Assembly (NCBI GenBank): GCA_015065285.1
Contig: SVQP01000020.1
Coordinates: forward strand, 1-35,753
Direction: 5' to 3'
DNA from: Oscillospiraceae bacterium
GTDB lineage: Bacteria; Bacillota; Clostridia; Oscillospirales; CAG-272
DNA length: 35,753 nucleotides
Under the pieces are notes generated by a model that saw only the letters and a program-made list of their open reading frames with translations, was not told the DNA's origin and ran no database searches. The translations under genes and the position numbers were made by a program. Below are positions 8,152 through 16,063 of this stretch, in pieces (within the stretch, counting starts at the first letter, position 1; every line of letters starts with the position of its first letter).

Positions 8152-8181
8152 TTGACAAGGCTGTGATAGGGGTGTTATAAT
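8152..8181 (+). promoter_or_regulatory. sigma-A promoter of the asparagine-synthetase-like gene
   Basis: TTGACA (8152-8157) and TATAAT (8176-8181) are both perfect and separated by 18 bases. The inserted gene therefore has its own strong promoter. The leader is about 68 bases long and holds a hairpin at 8208-8230. Confidence 0.8.
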
Positions 8182-8207
8182 TTTTACACGTTCACGGTAA
8201 CAGCCAA

Positions 8208-8230
8208 GCAGGGTGGCATCGATGCCCTGC
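8208..8230 (+). other. hairpin in the leader of the asparagine-synthetase-like mRNA
   Basis: GCAGGG (8208-8213) pairs with CCCTGC (8225-8230), and the palindrome GGCATCGATGCC lies inside. There is no T-run after it, so it is not a terminator. It may be an operator or an mRNA-stabilising stem; no known riboswitch is recognised. Confidence 0.4.
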
Positions 8231-8255
8231 CGTATGACAAAAGGGGGGATAGCGT

Positions 8256-9848
8256 ATGAGTACTCAGGAGATTGTTCAAAAAGAGCTGGAATCCATGCCC
8301 GAAATGTGCAGAAAGCTATTTGTTCGTGGCTACGTTGTATACAGCGAGCGCCCCACAGGAAAAGATGGCTTTCCCTTTTACGGCAGTTGGTCAGATACAG
8401 AGATAGACGGATATTGGTTCCGTATACATCCGGATCAGCATTTCTATTACGCAAAGCACGGCGACGTATCTGTATGCATGGTTGGCAATGCCTTGAACAG
8501 CTTTGACGGCAAGTATCATGAAACCCAAATCCTTCCGGAGCTGGCTTCCCGGTATGCGCAAAACCGCGATGCTTTCTTTGCGTATCTGAACGAGCTCACC
8601 GGCTGCTTTACCTTGTTTGTGATAGAAAACAAACGATTACACTGGTTTGCTGACGCTTCCGGAATGCTGTTTTGTGCATATGGGATGGTTGACGGCAATC
8701 TCTATATCAGTTCACACCCCCAATGTCTTGGAGATATTCTGAATTTGCACGTTTCCGAGTACGCAGATCGACTCAGGAGCTATCCGCATTTCAGAAAATA
8801 TGGCGTTTTTTACCCGGGAGATCTGACTTGGTATGACGAAATCCGCCGTTCCCTGCCGAATTTCGAATACACATACGATGGAAGCACGATTGCCAAGCAA
8901 CGCTTTTTCCCGATCTCTCCACAAAAGCCATGTCAAACCGAGGAGGACTACAAGGCTGTCGTGCAACAATGCAGCAATATCCTGAAAAGCATTATGAAAT
9001 GTGCCTCTTTGAAATGGGAAGATGCTTCCGTTTCCCTTTCCGGCGGTGTGGACAGTCGCGTAACGTTAGCAGCGGCAAATGGTTGTTATGATGGTTTTGA
9101 CTATTATAGTTACCATACCATGCCGGGTGATCTGCCTGATGCTACTGCCGCATCGGAAATCGCACGTCAGTTAGGCTTGTGCCATGAAATTTACACGGTA
9201 CCAAACAACAATGAAGACTTCCCCAATTATGCTGTTCATGCCATGATACAAAGACACAACATGGGCGATCACCATATCAACGACAATGACATACGTAAGC
9301 GAATCTGGTTTGATCAGAACGCACCTGTAAAGGTGGAAATAAAATCCTGGATTTCCGAGATAGGTCGCGCGAATTATTATAAGAAATTCGGACTGCGCCA
9401 CATGCCCAAAAAGCTTTCACCGCGTCATATGACCAGTATGTATAAGCTATTTACGACGCAACGCAGGCTGGCAAAGGATACGGATCGGATATTTGCATCC
9501 TATATCAAGGAAACCTGCCCCAAGGGCTTTCCGACAGGGTATGATACCTCCGACATGTATTTGTGGGAATTTCGTTATGGAGCGTGGGGAGGTCTGGTCA
9601 ACACTTGCGAGCAATCTTACGCATATGAAATATTCATGCCCTTTAACAATCGCAAATTGTTGCAGCTCATGCTATGTGCTCCGCTGCAAAAGCGAATATC
9701 CGATCAATTACACGAGGATATTTGGTTGGAGGCTAATCCGTCCGTCGGATCGCTGGCAAAACCCGTTGTGAACTGGAATGAAACCAAAAAAAGAATGTAT
9801 ATGGAAAAAGCCTACTTTTTGGTGCATTCTTTTTTCAGATTTCTCTGA
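8256..9848 (+). CDS. asparagine synthetase-like ATP-pyrophosphatase family protein
   Basis: This 530-residue protein has the two-part layout of class B asparagine synthetase. An N-terminal region (about residues 60-220) resembles the class II glutamine amidotransferase fold, and a C-terminal synthetase domain carries the PP-loop SGGVDSR (residues 262-268), which binds ATP and activates a carboxylate as acyl-AMP. The catalytic cysteine that must follow the initiator Met in true glutaminases is absent (it begins MSTQEI), so it should not use glutamine as AsnB does. Such proteins occur in capsule/O-antigen clusters and as lasso-peptide cyclases, among others; the substrate here is unknown. AAGGGGGG precedes the ATG. 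The gene looks more AT-rich than its neighbours and stands alone between two copies of the typA 3' end, which suggests acquisition. Confidence 0.8.
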   Translation: MSTQEIVQKELESMPEMCRKLFVRGYVVYSERPTGKDGFPFYGSWSDTEIDGYWFRIHPDQHFYYAKHGDVSVCMVGNALNSFDGKYHETQILPELASRYAQNRDAFFAYLNELTGCFTLFVIENKRLHWFADASGMLFCAYGMVDGNLYISSHPQCLGDILNLHVSEYADRLRSYPHFRKYGVFYPGDLTWYDEIRRSLPNFEYTYDGSTIAKQRFFPISPQKPCQTEEDYKAVVQQCSNILKSIMKCASLKWEDASVSLSGGVDSRVTLAAANGCYDGFDYYSYHTMPGDLPDATAASEIARQLGLCHEIYTVPNNNEDFPNYAVHAMIQRHNMGDHHINDNDIRKRIWFDQNAPVKVEIKSWISEIGRANYYKKFGLRHMPKKLSPRHMTSMYKLFTTQRRLAKDTDRIFASYIKETCPKGFPTGYDTSDMYLWEFRYGAWGGLVNTCEQSYAYEIFMPFNNRKLLQLMLCAPLQKRISDQLHEDIWLEANPSVGSLAKPVVNWNETKKRMYMEKAYFLVHSFFRFL

Positions 9849-9850
9849 TT

Positions 9851-9904
9851 GCCAAACAGCAGGAAATGATGCGCAAGCGCCGCGCCATGGAAACAGACAA
9901 GTAA
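9851..9904 (+). pseudogene. remnant of a typA 3' end (right direct repeat)
   Basis: Three bases after the stop of the previous gene, an in-frame reading gives AKQQEMMRKRRAMETDK and a stop, matching the typA tail KEMMRKRRAMEAGK. Bases 9861-9904 match 7999-8042 at 41 of 44 positions. It has no start or ribosome site of its own. I read it as the displaced end of an older or foreign typA copy left behind by insertion of the asparagine-synthetase-like gene. Confidence 0.85.
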
Positions 9905-9916
9905 AAAACAAATCAA

Positions 9917-9942
9917 GCCGAGGCACAGCCTCGGCTTTTTTG
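9917..9942 (+). terminator. terminator after the typA remnant
   Basis: GCCGAGGC (9917-9924) pairs with GCCTCGGC (9928-9935) over ACA and is followed by seven T. Its place just after the remnant's stop is what one expects of a displaced typA terminator. It now ends the asparagine-synthetase-like transcript. Confidence 0.9.
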
Positions 9943-9953
9943 TTTCGTTTTTC

Positions 9954-9982
9954 TTGACACCCAAGGTCAAACAAGCTATAAT
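9954..9982 (+). promoter_or_regulatory. sigma-A promoter of the isomerase-dehydrogenase operon
   Basis: TTGACA (9954-9959) and TATAAT (9977-9982), both perfect, are separated by 17 bases. The first gene starts 30 bases further on. Confidence 0.85.
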
Positions 9983-10012
9983 AAAACCAAGAAAAGACAA
10001 GGAGGTGCCGAT

Positions 10013-10774
10013 ATGGAGAAGAGGCAACACCGCACGGGGTTGGTTTCGGTTTCGTTTCGTGCGCATGCACCGCGCGAGATTCTGCGCACCATGCAGGCTG
10101 CGGGGCTTTGCTATATCGAATGGGGCAGCGACGTGCACGCACCGTGTCATGACGTGCAACGGCTTGACGAGTTGGCTTGTCTGCAGCGCGAGTTTGGCGT
10201 GAGCTGCTGCTCGTACGGCACCTATTTTCGTCTTGGGCAAACACCCCTGTCCGAGCTACCGGCGTATATCCTTGCCGCCAAGCGATTGGGTACGGACGTC
10301 CTGCGCGTATGGTGCGGCACCAAATCGGGCGCGGATATGACAAAGGAAGAGATCTCTTCCCTGCTTGACTGTTGCCGTGCGGCGGCAGAGCTTGCTGCGC
10401 AACACGCTGTCACGCTTTGCACCGAGTGCCACACAGGCACCTTTACCGAGCGCCCGGAAGATGCGCTTTGGCTGATGCAACAGATCAATTCCCCGCATTT
10501 TCGCACCTACTGGCAGCCCTTTCAGTGGTGCACAAAAGAGCAGAATCTGGATTATTTGCGCGCGCTCTCCCCTTACGTTGTGCACCTGCACGTATTTCAA
10601 TGGAAAGGCTCTGCGCGCTATTCCCTTGCCGACGGCATTGCCGAATGGCAGAGCTATCTTGCGCTGCTTGAGCAGCCGCACACGCTCTTGTTGGAATTTA
10701 TGCCGGACGATCGCCCGGCATCGCTCAGCCCCGAAGCAGATGCCCTGCGCACCATCATAGGAGAAGGAAAATGA
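10013..10774 (+). CDS. sugar phosphate isomerase/epimerase family protein
   Basis: This 253-residue cytosolic protein has the xylose-isomerase-like/AP-endonuclease-2 TIM barrel pattern. Likely metal or substrate contacts are E138 in the TECHTGTF strand, H193 in VVHLHVFQW and the glutamate in LLLEFMPDD. Members isomerise or epimerise sugars or inositol intermediates; the exact substrate cannot be read. It starts after a strong AGGAGGTG, and its stop overlaps the start of the dehydrogenase by four bases (ATGA), so the two are translationally coupled and probably catalyse consecutive steps. Confidence 0.85.
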   Translation: MEKRQHRTGLVSVSFRAHAPREILRTMQAAGLCYIEWGSDVHAPCHDVQRLDELACLQREFGVSCCSYGTYFRLGQTPLSELPAYILAAKRLGTDVLRVWCGTKSGADMTKEEISSLLDCCRAAAELAAQHAVTLCTECHTGTFTERPEDALWLMQQINSPHFRTYWQPFQWCTKEQNLDYLRALSPYVVHLHVFQWKGSARYSLADGIAEWQSYLALLEQPHTLLLEFMPDDRPASLSPEADALRTIIGEGK

Positions 10775-11754
10775 AAGCTGTATTTTTATGTAACTCTCCC
10801 GAAAACGTGCACCGCGTATACGACCAAGCGGCACTCTCGCGCTTACACGCGCTCTGTGCGCTTGACGTGCACGTTTACACGGCAGCCGAGCTTGACAAGA
10901 TCCCCACGGACACCGAGATCGTATTCTCTACCTGGGGCATGCCGACCCTTGCCGAGCAACAGATCACACAGCACCTACCGCACCTGCAATGCGTCTTTTA
11001 TGCGGCGGGCAGCGTGCAAGCCTTTGCGCGTCCGTTTCTTGCATGCGGTGTGCACGTATTCAGCGCATGGGCTGCCAACGCAGTGCCCGTGGCGGAATAT
11101 ACCGTGGCGCAGATCCTGCTTGCAAACAAGGGCTTTTTTGTGCAGGCAAGAGAAATGAAGCTGCAGCAGCCCGCCCCTCGCAGCACTGCCTTTGCGGGCA
11201 ACTATGACCAAAGCATTGGTCTGATCGGCTGCGGCATGATCGGCTCGCTGGTAGCAAAGATGCTCAAGGCATACAAGTTGGACGTGCTGGTGTACGATCC
11301 CTATCTTTGCCCCGAAAAGGCAGCGGCGCTTGGCGTGACCCCCTGCCCGCTCGAGCAGCTTTTTGAGCGCTGCGCAGTCATTTCCAATCACCTGCCCAAC
11401 AATGCGCAAACGCGCGGCATGCTGACCTACGCGCATTTTTCGCGCATGCGCCCCTATGCCGCCTTTCTCAACACGGGTCGCGGCGCGCAAGTGGTGGAGG
11501 CAGACCTTGCCCGTGCGCTTTCCGAGCGCCCCGATCTGACCGCCGTTCTGGACGTGACCGATCCCGAGCCCTGCCCCAAGGGTCACCCCTTCTATGCGCT
11601 GCCAAACTGCATTCTGACCCCGCACATTGCAGGCAGCATTGGCAATGAGGTATGGCGCATGGCGGCATTCATGGCGGACGAGCTGGAGCGCTACGCGAGC
11701 GCCAAGCCCACGCGCTACGAGGTCACCGAGCAAATGCTAAAGACTATGGCATAA
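10771..11754 (+). CDS. D-isomer specific 2-hydroxyacid dehydrogenase
   Basis: This 327-residue NAD(P)-dependent dehydrogenase would interconvert a 2-hydroxyacid and a 2-ketoacid in the cytosol. The dinucleotide-binding motif GLIGCGMIG is at residues 150-158 with the acidic residue D176 at the end of the next strand (VYDP). The catalytic set is R237 (NTGRG), E266 (DPEP) and H285 (PHIAG). Coupling to the isomerase/epimerase gene suggests a small sugar-acid pathway, which is an inference. It converges on the ABC exporter genes with a shared bidirectional terminator. Confidence 0.92.
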   Translation: MKAVFLCNSPENVHRVYDQAALSRLHALCALDVHVYTAAELDKIPTDTEIVFSTWGMPTLAEQQITQHLPHLQCVFYAAGSVQAFARPFLACGVHVFSAWAANAVPVAEYTVAQILLANKGFFVQAREMKLQQPAPRSTAFAGNYDQSIGLIGCGMIGSLVAKMLKAYKLDVLVYDPYLCPEKAAALGVTPCPLEQLFERCAVISNHLPNNAQTRGMLTYAHFSRMRPYAAFLNTGRGAQVVEADLARALSERPDLTAVLDVTDPEPCPKGHPFYALPNCILTPHIAGSIGNEVWRMAAFMADELERYASAKPTRYEVTEQMLKTMA

Positions 11755-11763
11755 TGAAAAAAC

Positions 11764-11807
11764 AATGCAAAGGCGTTATGTTCCTTGGAACACAACGCCT
11801 TTGCATT
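11764..11807. terminator. bidirectional terminator
   Basis: AATGCAAAGGCGTT (11764-11777) pairs with AACGCCTTTGCATT (11794-11807), and the inner TGTTCC / GGAACA extends the stem. A-rich sequence on the left and T-rich on the right give a tail on each strand. It serves the convergent dehydrogenase and ABC exporter units. Confidence 0.85.
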
Positions 11808-11813
11808 TGCATT

Positions 11814-13658
11814 TTATGAAATTCCGTTGCGGTAATTCTCCGCCTGGAGATTGAACATATACGCATACTTGCCGTTTTGCGCCATCAGCTCCTCGTGACT
11901 GCCCGCCTCGATCAGCTTGCCGCCATCGAACATGTAGATCTTATCCGCATGTCGGGTGGTGGAAAGACGGTGCGAGATAAAAATCACGGTCTTATCCTCG
12001 GCATAATCATACAGTGCGCGGTTGAGCTCGTATTCCGCATTGGGGTCAAGCGCAGAGGAGGGCTCATCCAGAATGATCAGATCCGCATCCTGATAAAACG
12101 CACGGGCAATGGCAACCTTTTGCGCCTCACCGCCCGAAAGCTGCACACCGTCATCCTCAAATTCACGGGTCAGCGGCGTATCAATTCCCTTTTCCAGTGT
12201 GGCAAGCTTACCTGCAAAGGTACTTTTGGTCAGCGCACGGATCACGCGCTCGCGCTGCGCCTTTCCCTCTTCACCCTCGGCAAGCTCTCCGCCCACCACG
12301 TTTTCCGCCACTGTGGCAGCAAAAATGCGATAATCCTGAAAAACGGCTGCCACTCTGCCGCGCAGACTATCCAGATCATATTCGCGTATGTCTCGCCCGT
12401 TGTAGGTGATCTGCCCCTCGGTGGGGTCGTACAGTCGCATGAGCAGCTTGGTCAGTGTGGTCTTTCCTGCACCGTTATAGCCGACGATGGCAATTTTTTG
12501 CCCGCGCCTGATCTCCATATCTACATGCTGCAGAGCGGTATGCTCCCCATCCTTTCCCGGATATGCAAAGCGCAGATTCTTGACGCACAGCGTCTGCAGT
12601 GGCTCAGTCATCACGCTGCCACCCACGATGGCAGGCTTGATGCCGAAAAAGTGAATGATCTTTTTGACAAAAATTCCGTGCTGGTGATATGCCATGAGCA
12701 ATCTTCCCATGTCCTGCAGTCTCCAACCGAGATTCCAGATGGCATTGACGCCTATGGCAAAGCCGCCCAGCGTCACACCGCTTTCGGGATCCATCAGCAT
12801 TTGCCAGAGCAGGATCAGCATCACGGCATAGTTGGCAAAATCCAGGATCAGCAAAAACAGAAAATCGTAAAACATATACTTTTTTCCGTATTCCACCGCA
12901 TTTTTCTGCAGCTTACGGGTAATTTCCTTATAATCGTCGTGCAGATTCTCGGAAATTCTTGTAATGCGCAGCTCCTTGGCATAGTCGGGCGTGGTATACA
13001 CGCGCTTGATATAATCGCGACGGTGGCGCACCGGCGTCATTTCCTCCTCCTGCTTTTTGCTCAGCGCATTGGTGCGACGGGAAATTAAAATGCGGAACAC
13101 ACCCGAGGCAAGAATGATGCCTGCCACGATCGGACTGACGCCCGCGATCACGCCAACGCCCACAAGCATGGTCACTGCATTGGAAATCAGACCGCCCGTA
13201 CCCTCGATCAGCTGGATGACGTGCGGCCATGCGCCCTGCATGGAGAAGATGAATTCATTGAAAAATTCGGGATCGTCATAATTGGCAAGGTCCGTTTTTG
13301 CAGCGTGCGCAAAAATATCGCTGTACAGCTTGCGGTTGATCACCTCGCGATAGCGCGGCAGAAGGATCAGCTGATATGCCGTATGCGCACCGCGCAAAAC
13401 AAGCAGAATGCCAAAATAAACAAGAATCAGCAAGAGCAGCTTACCAAAAGCTGTGCCGCCCTCAATGCCGTCGTATAACCGCTCGGTATACAAAAGCCCC
13501 GCAGCGGGCAAGATGCCCATCATCACACCGTAGAGCACGTTGGTCCAAACGTAGGAGGGCGAATAGCGCCAGATTTGCCGCAGCATCCACAAATCCGCCT
13601 TCAAAGCGCCCTTTTCACGGGGCTTTTTTTGCTTTTTTATCTTTTCTGCAGTCTTCAT
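11814..13658 (-). CDS. ABC exporter subunit, membrane domain fused to ATPase (second gene)
   Basis: This 614-residue half-transporter has about six membrane segments between residues 35 and 310, then an ATPase domain. Walker A GYNGAGKT starts at G393, the signature LSGGEAQ at L507, and Walker B ends D531-E532. These subunits normally pair; the coupled gene upstream encodes a similar but distinct half, so a heterodimeric exporter of peptides, lipids or drugs is likely. No precursor peptide or modification enzyme lies next to it, so the cargo is unknown. The start overlaps the upstream stop by four bases. AGGTGAG precedes it. Confidence 0.9.
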   Translation of the reverse strand: MKTAEKIKKQKKPREKGALKADLWMLRQIWRYSPSYVWTNVLYGVMMGILPAAGLLYTERLYDGIEGGTAFGKLLLLILVYFGILLVLRGAHTAYQLILLPRYREVINRKLYSDIFAHAAKTDLANYDDPEFFNEFIFSMQGAWPHVIQLIEGTGGLISNAVTMLVGVGVIAGVSPIVAGIILASGVFRILISRRTNALSKKQEEEMTPVRHRRDYIKRVYTTPDYAKELRITRISENLHDDYKEITRKLQKNAVEYGKKYMFYDFLFLLILDFANYAVMLILLWQMLMDPESGVTLGGFAIGVNAIWNLGWRLQDMGRLLMAYHQHGIFVKKIIHFFGIKPAIVGGSVMTEPLQTLCVKNLRFAYPGKDGEHTALQHVDMEIRRGQKIAIVGYNGAGKTTLTKLLMRLYDPTEGQITYNGRDIREYDLDSLRGRVAAVFQDYRIFAATVAENVVGGELAEGEEGKAQRERVIRALTKSTFAGKLATLEKGIDTPLTREFEDDGVQLSGGEAQKVAIARAFYQDADLIILDEPSSALDPNAEYELNRALYDYAEDKTVIFISHRLSTTRHADKIYMFDGGKLIEAGSHEELMAQNGKYAYMFNLQAENYRNGIS

Positions 13659-15502
13659 GCGCTCACCTCCTCACACGCACTTTCCCGATAGTTTTCCGCC
13701 TGCTTGCAAAACATATCCGCATAAATCCCGTCCTTTGCCATCAGCTGCTCGTGCGTGCCGCACTCGGCAACTCTGCCGCCATCGATCAGATAGATCTTAT
13801 CTGCCAGCACTGCGCTGGAAAGGCGGTGCGAGATAAAGATCACACCGCAATCAGAGCAGGCGTCCAGCATGGTACGGTACATCTCGTATTCGGCAATCGG
13901 GTCTAGAGCCGAGGATGGCTCATCCAGAATCACAAAACGGTTTTTCTTGGCATACACGTGCGCGATCGCCATTTTCTGCGCTTCACCGCCCGAGAGCATG
14001 ATGCCTGCAGGATCAAACTCTCTGGTCATACAGCTATCCAATCCGCCCCCGCCCTCACACAGCTTATCCCAGATACCCGCGCTCTTCAAAGCTTCGATAA
14101 TCCTTTGGTCATCCCCTTCTGTGCGACGTGCCAGCGTGACGTTTTCGGCAGCGCTCACCGCAAACAAGTGGAAATCCTGCATGACCGCCGCGAACATATC
14201 CCGGTAATCGCGCAGGGCAAACGAGCAAATAGGCACTCCGCCATAGGTAATGTCCCCTTGCGCGTCATACAACCTCAGCAGCAGCTTGACCAGCGTGGAT
14301 TTACCCGCGCCGTTGGCTCCCACAATGGCAATGCGCTTGCCCGCCTCAAAGGTCATGGAAATGTCCTGCAGCGTGGGAGCAGCCGCGCTTTCATACTGAA
14401 AGGTCACGTGGCGCAGCTCAATATCCCCACTCCCCGGCAGGGGTTGATCTCCGTCCGTAATGCGCGGCTGATATTCCAGAAACTCACGCAGCGTTTCGAT
14501 ATATCTGGCGTTATTTCTGAAGTTCATGAATTCTTCAACCGAGTCCAAAAGCTCGCCCGAAATACGCGAGGTGGTGTTCAGCACCACAAAGCAGTCTCCA
14601 AAGCCCATCAACCCCTGCACCACGGTGCGGTACACGGCATAGATCGTGGTCAGCGCCACGGGAAACACATTGCCCAAGAAAATGCAGGCACACTCCAAAG
14701 CGGTCAGCAATCCGCCCTTTTGCGCATGGATCCTGCGGCAGGTTTCGGAGGCATCCTTCATATATTTGAGCAGATACGTAGGCATTTTGGTCAGGCGCAG
14801 CTCCTTGGCATACTCCGATACGAAGAACACGCGGTGCGGATATCCCTTGCGGCGGTCAATCTGTCGGATCTCCATATCACGCGCATGCGTCTGCTTTTGA
14901 TATTTGGAGCGGATGGGCACCGTGACCAGCGGAATCAGCGCAAACAGCAAAAAGATCGGGTGCACCGAAGCCACCAAGCCCACGCAAAGCCCCAAATTGA
15001 CCAAGCACCACAAAATGCCGGATACGTTATACAGCACGTTCAGCGCGCGTCCGTCCGCCTCGCCCAGCGCCTTGACAAACTTATCGAAAAACTCGGGATT
15101 TTCATAGCAAGCAAGCTCGACGCGATCAGCATGCTCAAAGATCTTCAGATTGACCTTTTGCCCGACGGCATAGCGGCGCTTCTCGTAATACAGCTGCCAG
15201 AAGGCATTGTTGATCAGATCGGCAGAAAGCTCCAGCACCACAAACAGCACTGCCATCCACAAAATTTCAAAAAAGCCCTTTCCTTCTCCAATCGCATTCA
15301 TGACGTATTGCAAAAGATAGGTGGAGCCCAGAAAATAGGTCACGCTGACAAACAGAGACATCCCTAAGCGCAACGGGATCAGCCAGGGATCCACGCTGTG
15401 GATCATCCCAAGCATAAACAGATTGTTTTGGATCACTCTGCGCAAAGGCAGCTTTTGCTGCTCCTGCTTTTTGTCTTTATCCTTTTTCAGGCGCTTTTCC
15501 AT
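13655..15502 (-). CDS. ABC exporter subunit, membrane domain fused to ATPase (first gene)
   Basis: This 615-residue half-transporter follows the same plan as its downstream partner. It has a very basic N-terminus (about residues 1-20, K/R rich), six membrane segments to about residue 315, and then an ATPase with Walker A GANGAGKS from G395, signature LSGGEAQ from L503 and Walker B ILDEP about residue 525. I chose the ATG at 15502 because AAAGGGGTG lies eight bases upstream; another ATG eight codons earlier would place that site inside the gene. It has a consensus promoter 75 bases upstream. Confidence 0.9.
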   Translation of the reverse strand: MEKRLKKDKDKKQEQQKLPLRRVIQNNLFMLGMIHSVDPWLIPLRLGMSLFVSVTYFLGSTYLLQYVMNAIGEGKGFFEILWMAVLFVVLELSADLINNAFWQLYYEKRRYAVGQKVNLKIFEHADRVELACYENPEFFDKFVKALGEADGRALNVLYNVSGILWCLVNLGLCVGLVASVHPIFLLFALIPLVTVPIRSKYQKQTHARDMEIRQIDRRKGYPHRVFFVSEYAKELRLTKMPTYLLKYMKDASETCRRIHAQKGGLLTALECACIFLGNVFPVALTTIYAVYRTVVQGLMGFGDCFVVLNTTSRISGELLDSVEEFMNFRNNARYIETLREFLEYQPRITDGDQPLPGSGDIELRHVTFQYESAAAPTLQDISMTFEAGKRIAIVGANGAGKSTLVKLLLRLYDAQGDITYGGVPICSFALRDYRDMFAAVMQDFHLFAVSAAENVTLARRTEGDDQRIIEALKSAGIWDKLCEGGGGLDSCMTREFDPAGIMLSGGEAQKMAIAHVYAKKNRFVILDEPSSALDPIAEYEMYRTMLDACSDCGVIFISHRLSSAVLADKIYLIDGGRVAECGTHEQLMAKDGIYADMFCKQAENYRESACEEVSA

Positions 15503-15576
15503 GTGTATCACACCCCTTTCGTCCATCTCTATATCCGCCGTTCCTTGCTCTGCTCAGAGCACAAGCTATCAAAAAA

Positions 15577-15605
15577 ATTATACCATCCCCCAAAAGCCAA
15601 GTCAA
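15577..15605 (-). promoter_or_regulatory. sigma-A promoter of the ABC exporter operon
   Basis: On the minus strand TTGACT (15605-15600) and TATAAT (15582-15577) are separated by 17 bases, with TGG before the -10. A small palindrome TGCTCT/AGAGCA at 15546-15561 lies in the leader and could be an operator. Confidence 0.75.
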
Positions 15606-15680
15606 GCAACCGTTGGTATGGATCGATAGCGCGTTGGTTGAGAGAGGCAAAAAGGAGCCGCCACAGGCTGAGAAATCAGC

Positions 15681-15724
15681 AAAAAAACACAAACAGGGCT
15701 GTTTTGCATAAGGCAACCCTGTTT
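15681..15724 (-). terminator. minus-strand terminator for the GH36-phosphatase operon
   Basis: On the minus strand AAACAGGG (15724-15717) pairs with CCCTGTTT (15698-15691) across an 18-base loop and is followed by GTG and seven T. It is the first good stop signal after the phosphatase gene, 340 bases downstream, past the inverted-repeat element. Confidence 0.6.
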
Positions 15725-15755
15725 TATGTCATGAATATTTTGTTTCCCTATAGGA

Positions 15756-16035
15756 TAGCCGAACGGGAGCCGAACCAAGTTGGTTTTGACGTGCAGATTT
15801 CTCCGATTCCTGCATCTTTCCCCTTGGACATATTGCCTATATGCCCTGCGGGAAAAGCTTTTGGACTCGAATAAATCTGCTGCGTCAAAACTGCTCGCAC
15901 CCGCCGGCGAATGCATTTTTGATAGATTTTGGTGTGATTTTGCGCAGCAAGATACAAATCTTGCAAGCGAAAGCACGCCGAAAGATGCGAAAATGCATCG
16001 TCGTCGGGCAATTCGGTTCGACTCCCGTTCGGCTA
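15756..16035. repeat. 280-bp non-coding element with terminal inverted repeats
   Basis: TAGCCGAACGGGAGCCGAAC plus C (15756-15776) is repeated inverted at 16015-16035 with one mismatch in 21. GCATCTTTC and GAAAGATGC form a second, inner inverted pair. The interior has no credible gene. Size and inverted ends fit a non-autonomous MITE-like element, but no clear target duplication is visible. It lies just past the stop codon of the phosphatase gene. Confidence 0.5.
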
Positions 16036-16063
16036 CGCCCTTTTCTTTGGGTCTTTTGCCATA

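Noticed and set aside
8208-8230. Riboswitch before the asparagine-synthetase-like gene
   Set aside because: Only one hairpin is present in a 68-base leader, with no terminator or sequestering partner and no known aptamer core.
11814-15502. Bacteriocin or lantibiotic export cluster
   Set aside because: The two ABC half-transporters lack an N-terminal peptidase domain, and no precursor peptide or modification enzyme lies beside them.
16011-16035. tRNA-like T-arm GGTTCGACTCCCG
   Set aside because: The third pair of the T-stem is C-C and no acceptor, D or anticodon arms surround it. The sequence is better explained as one end of the inverted-repeat element.
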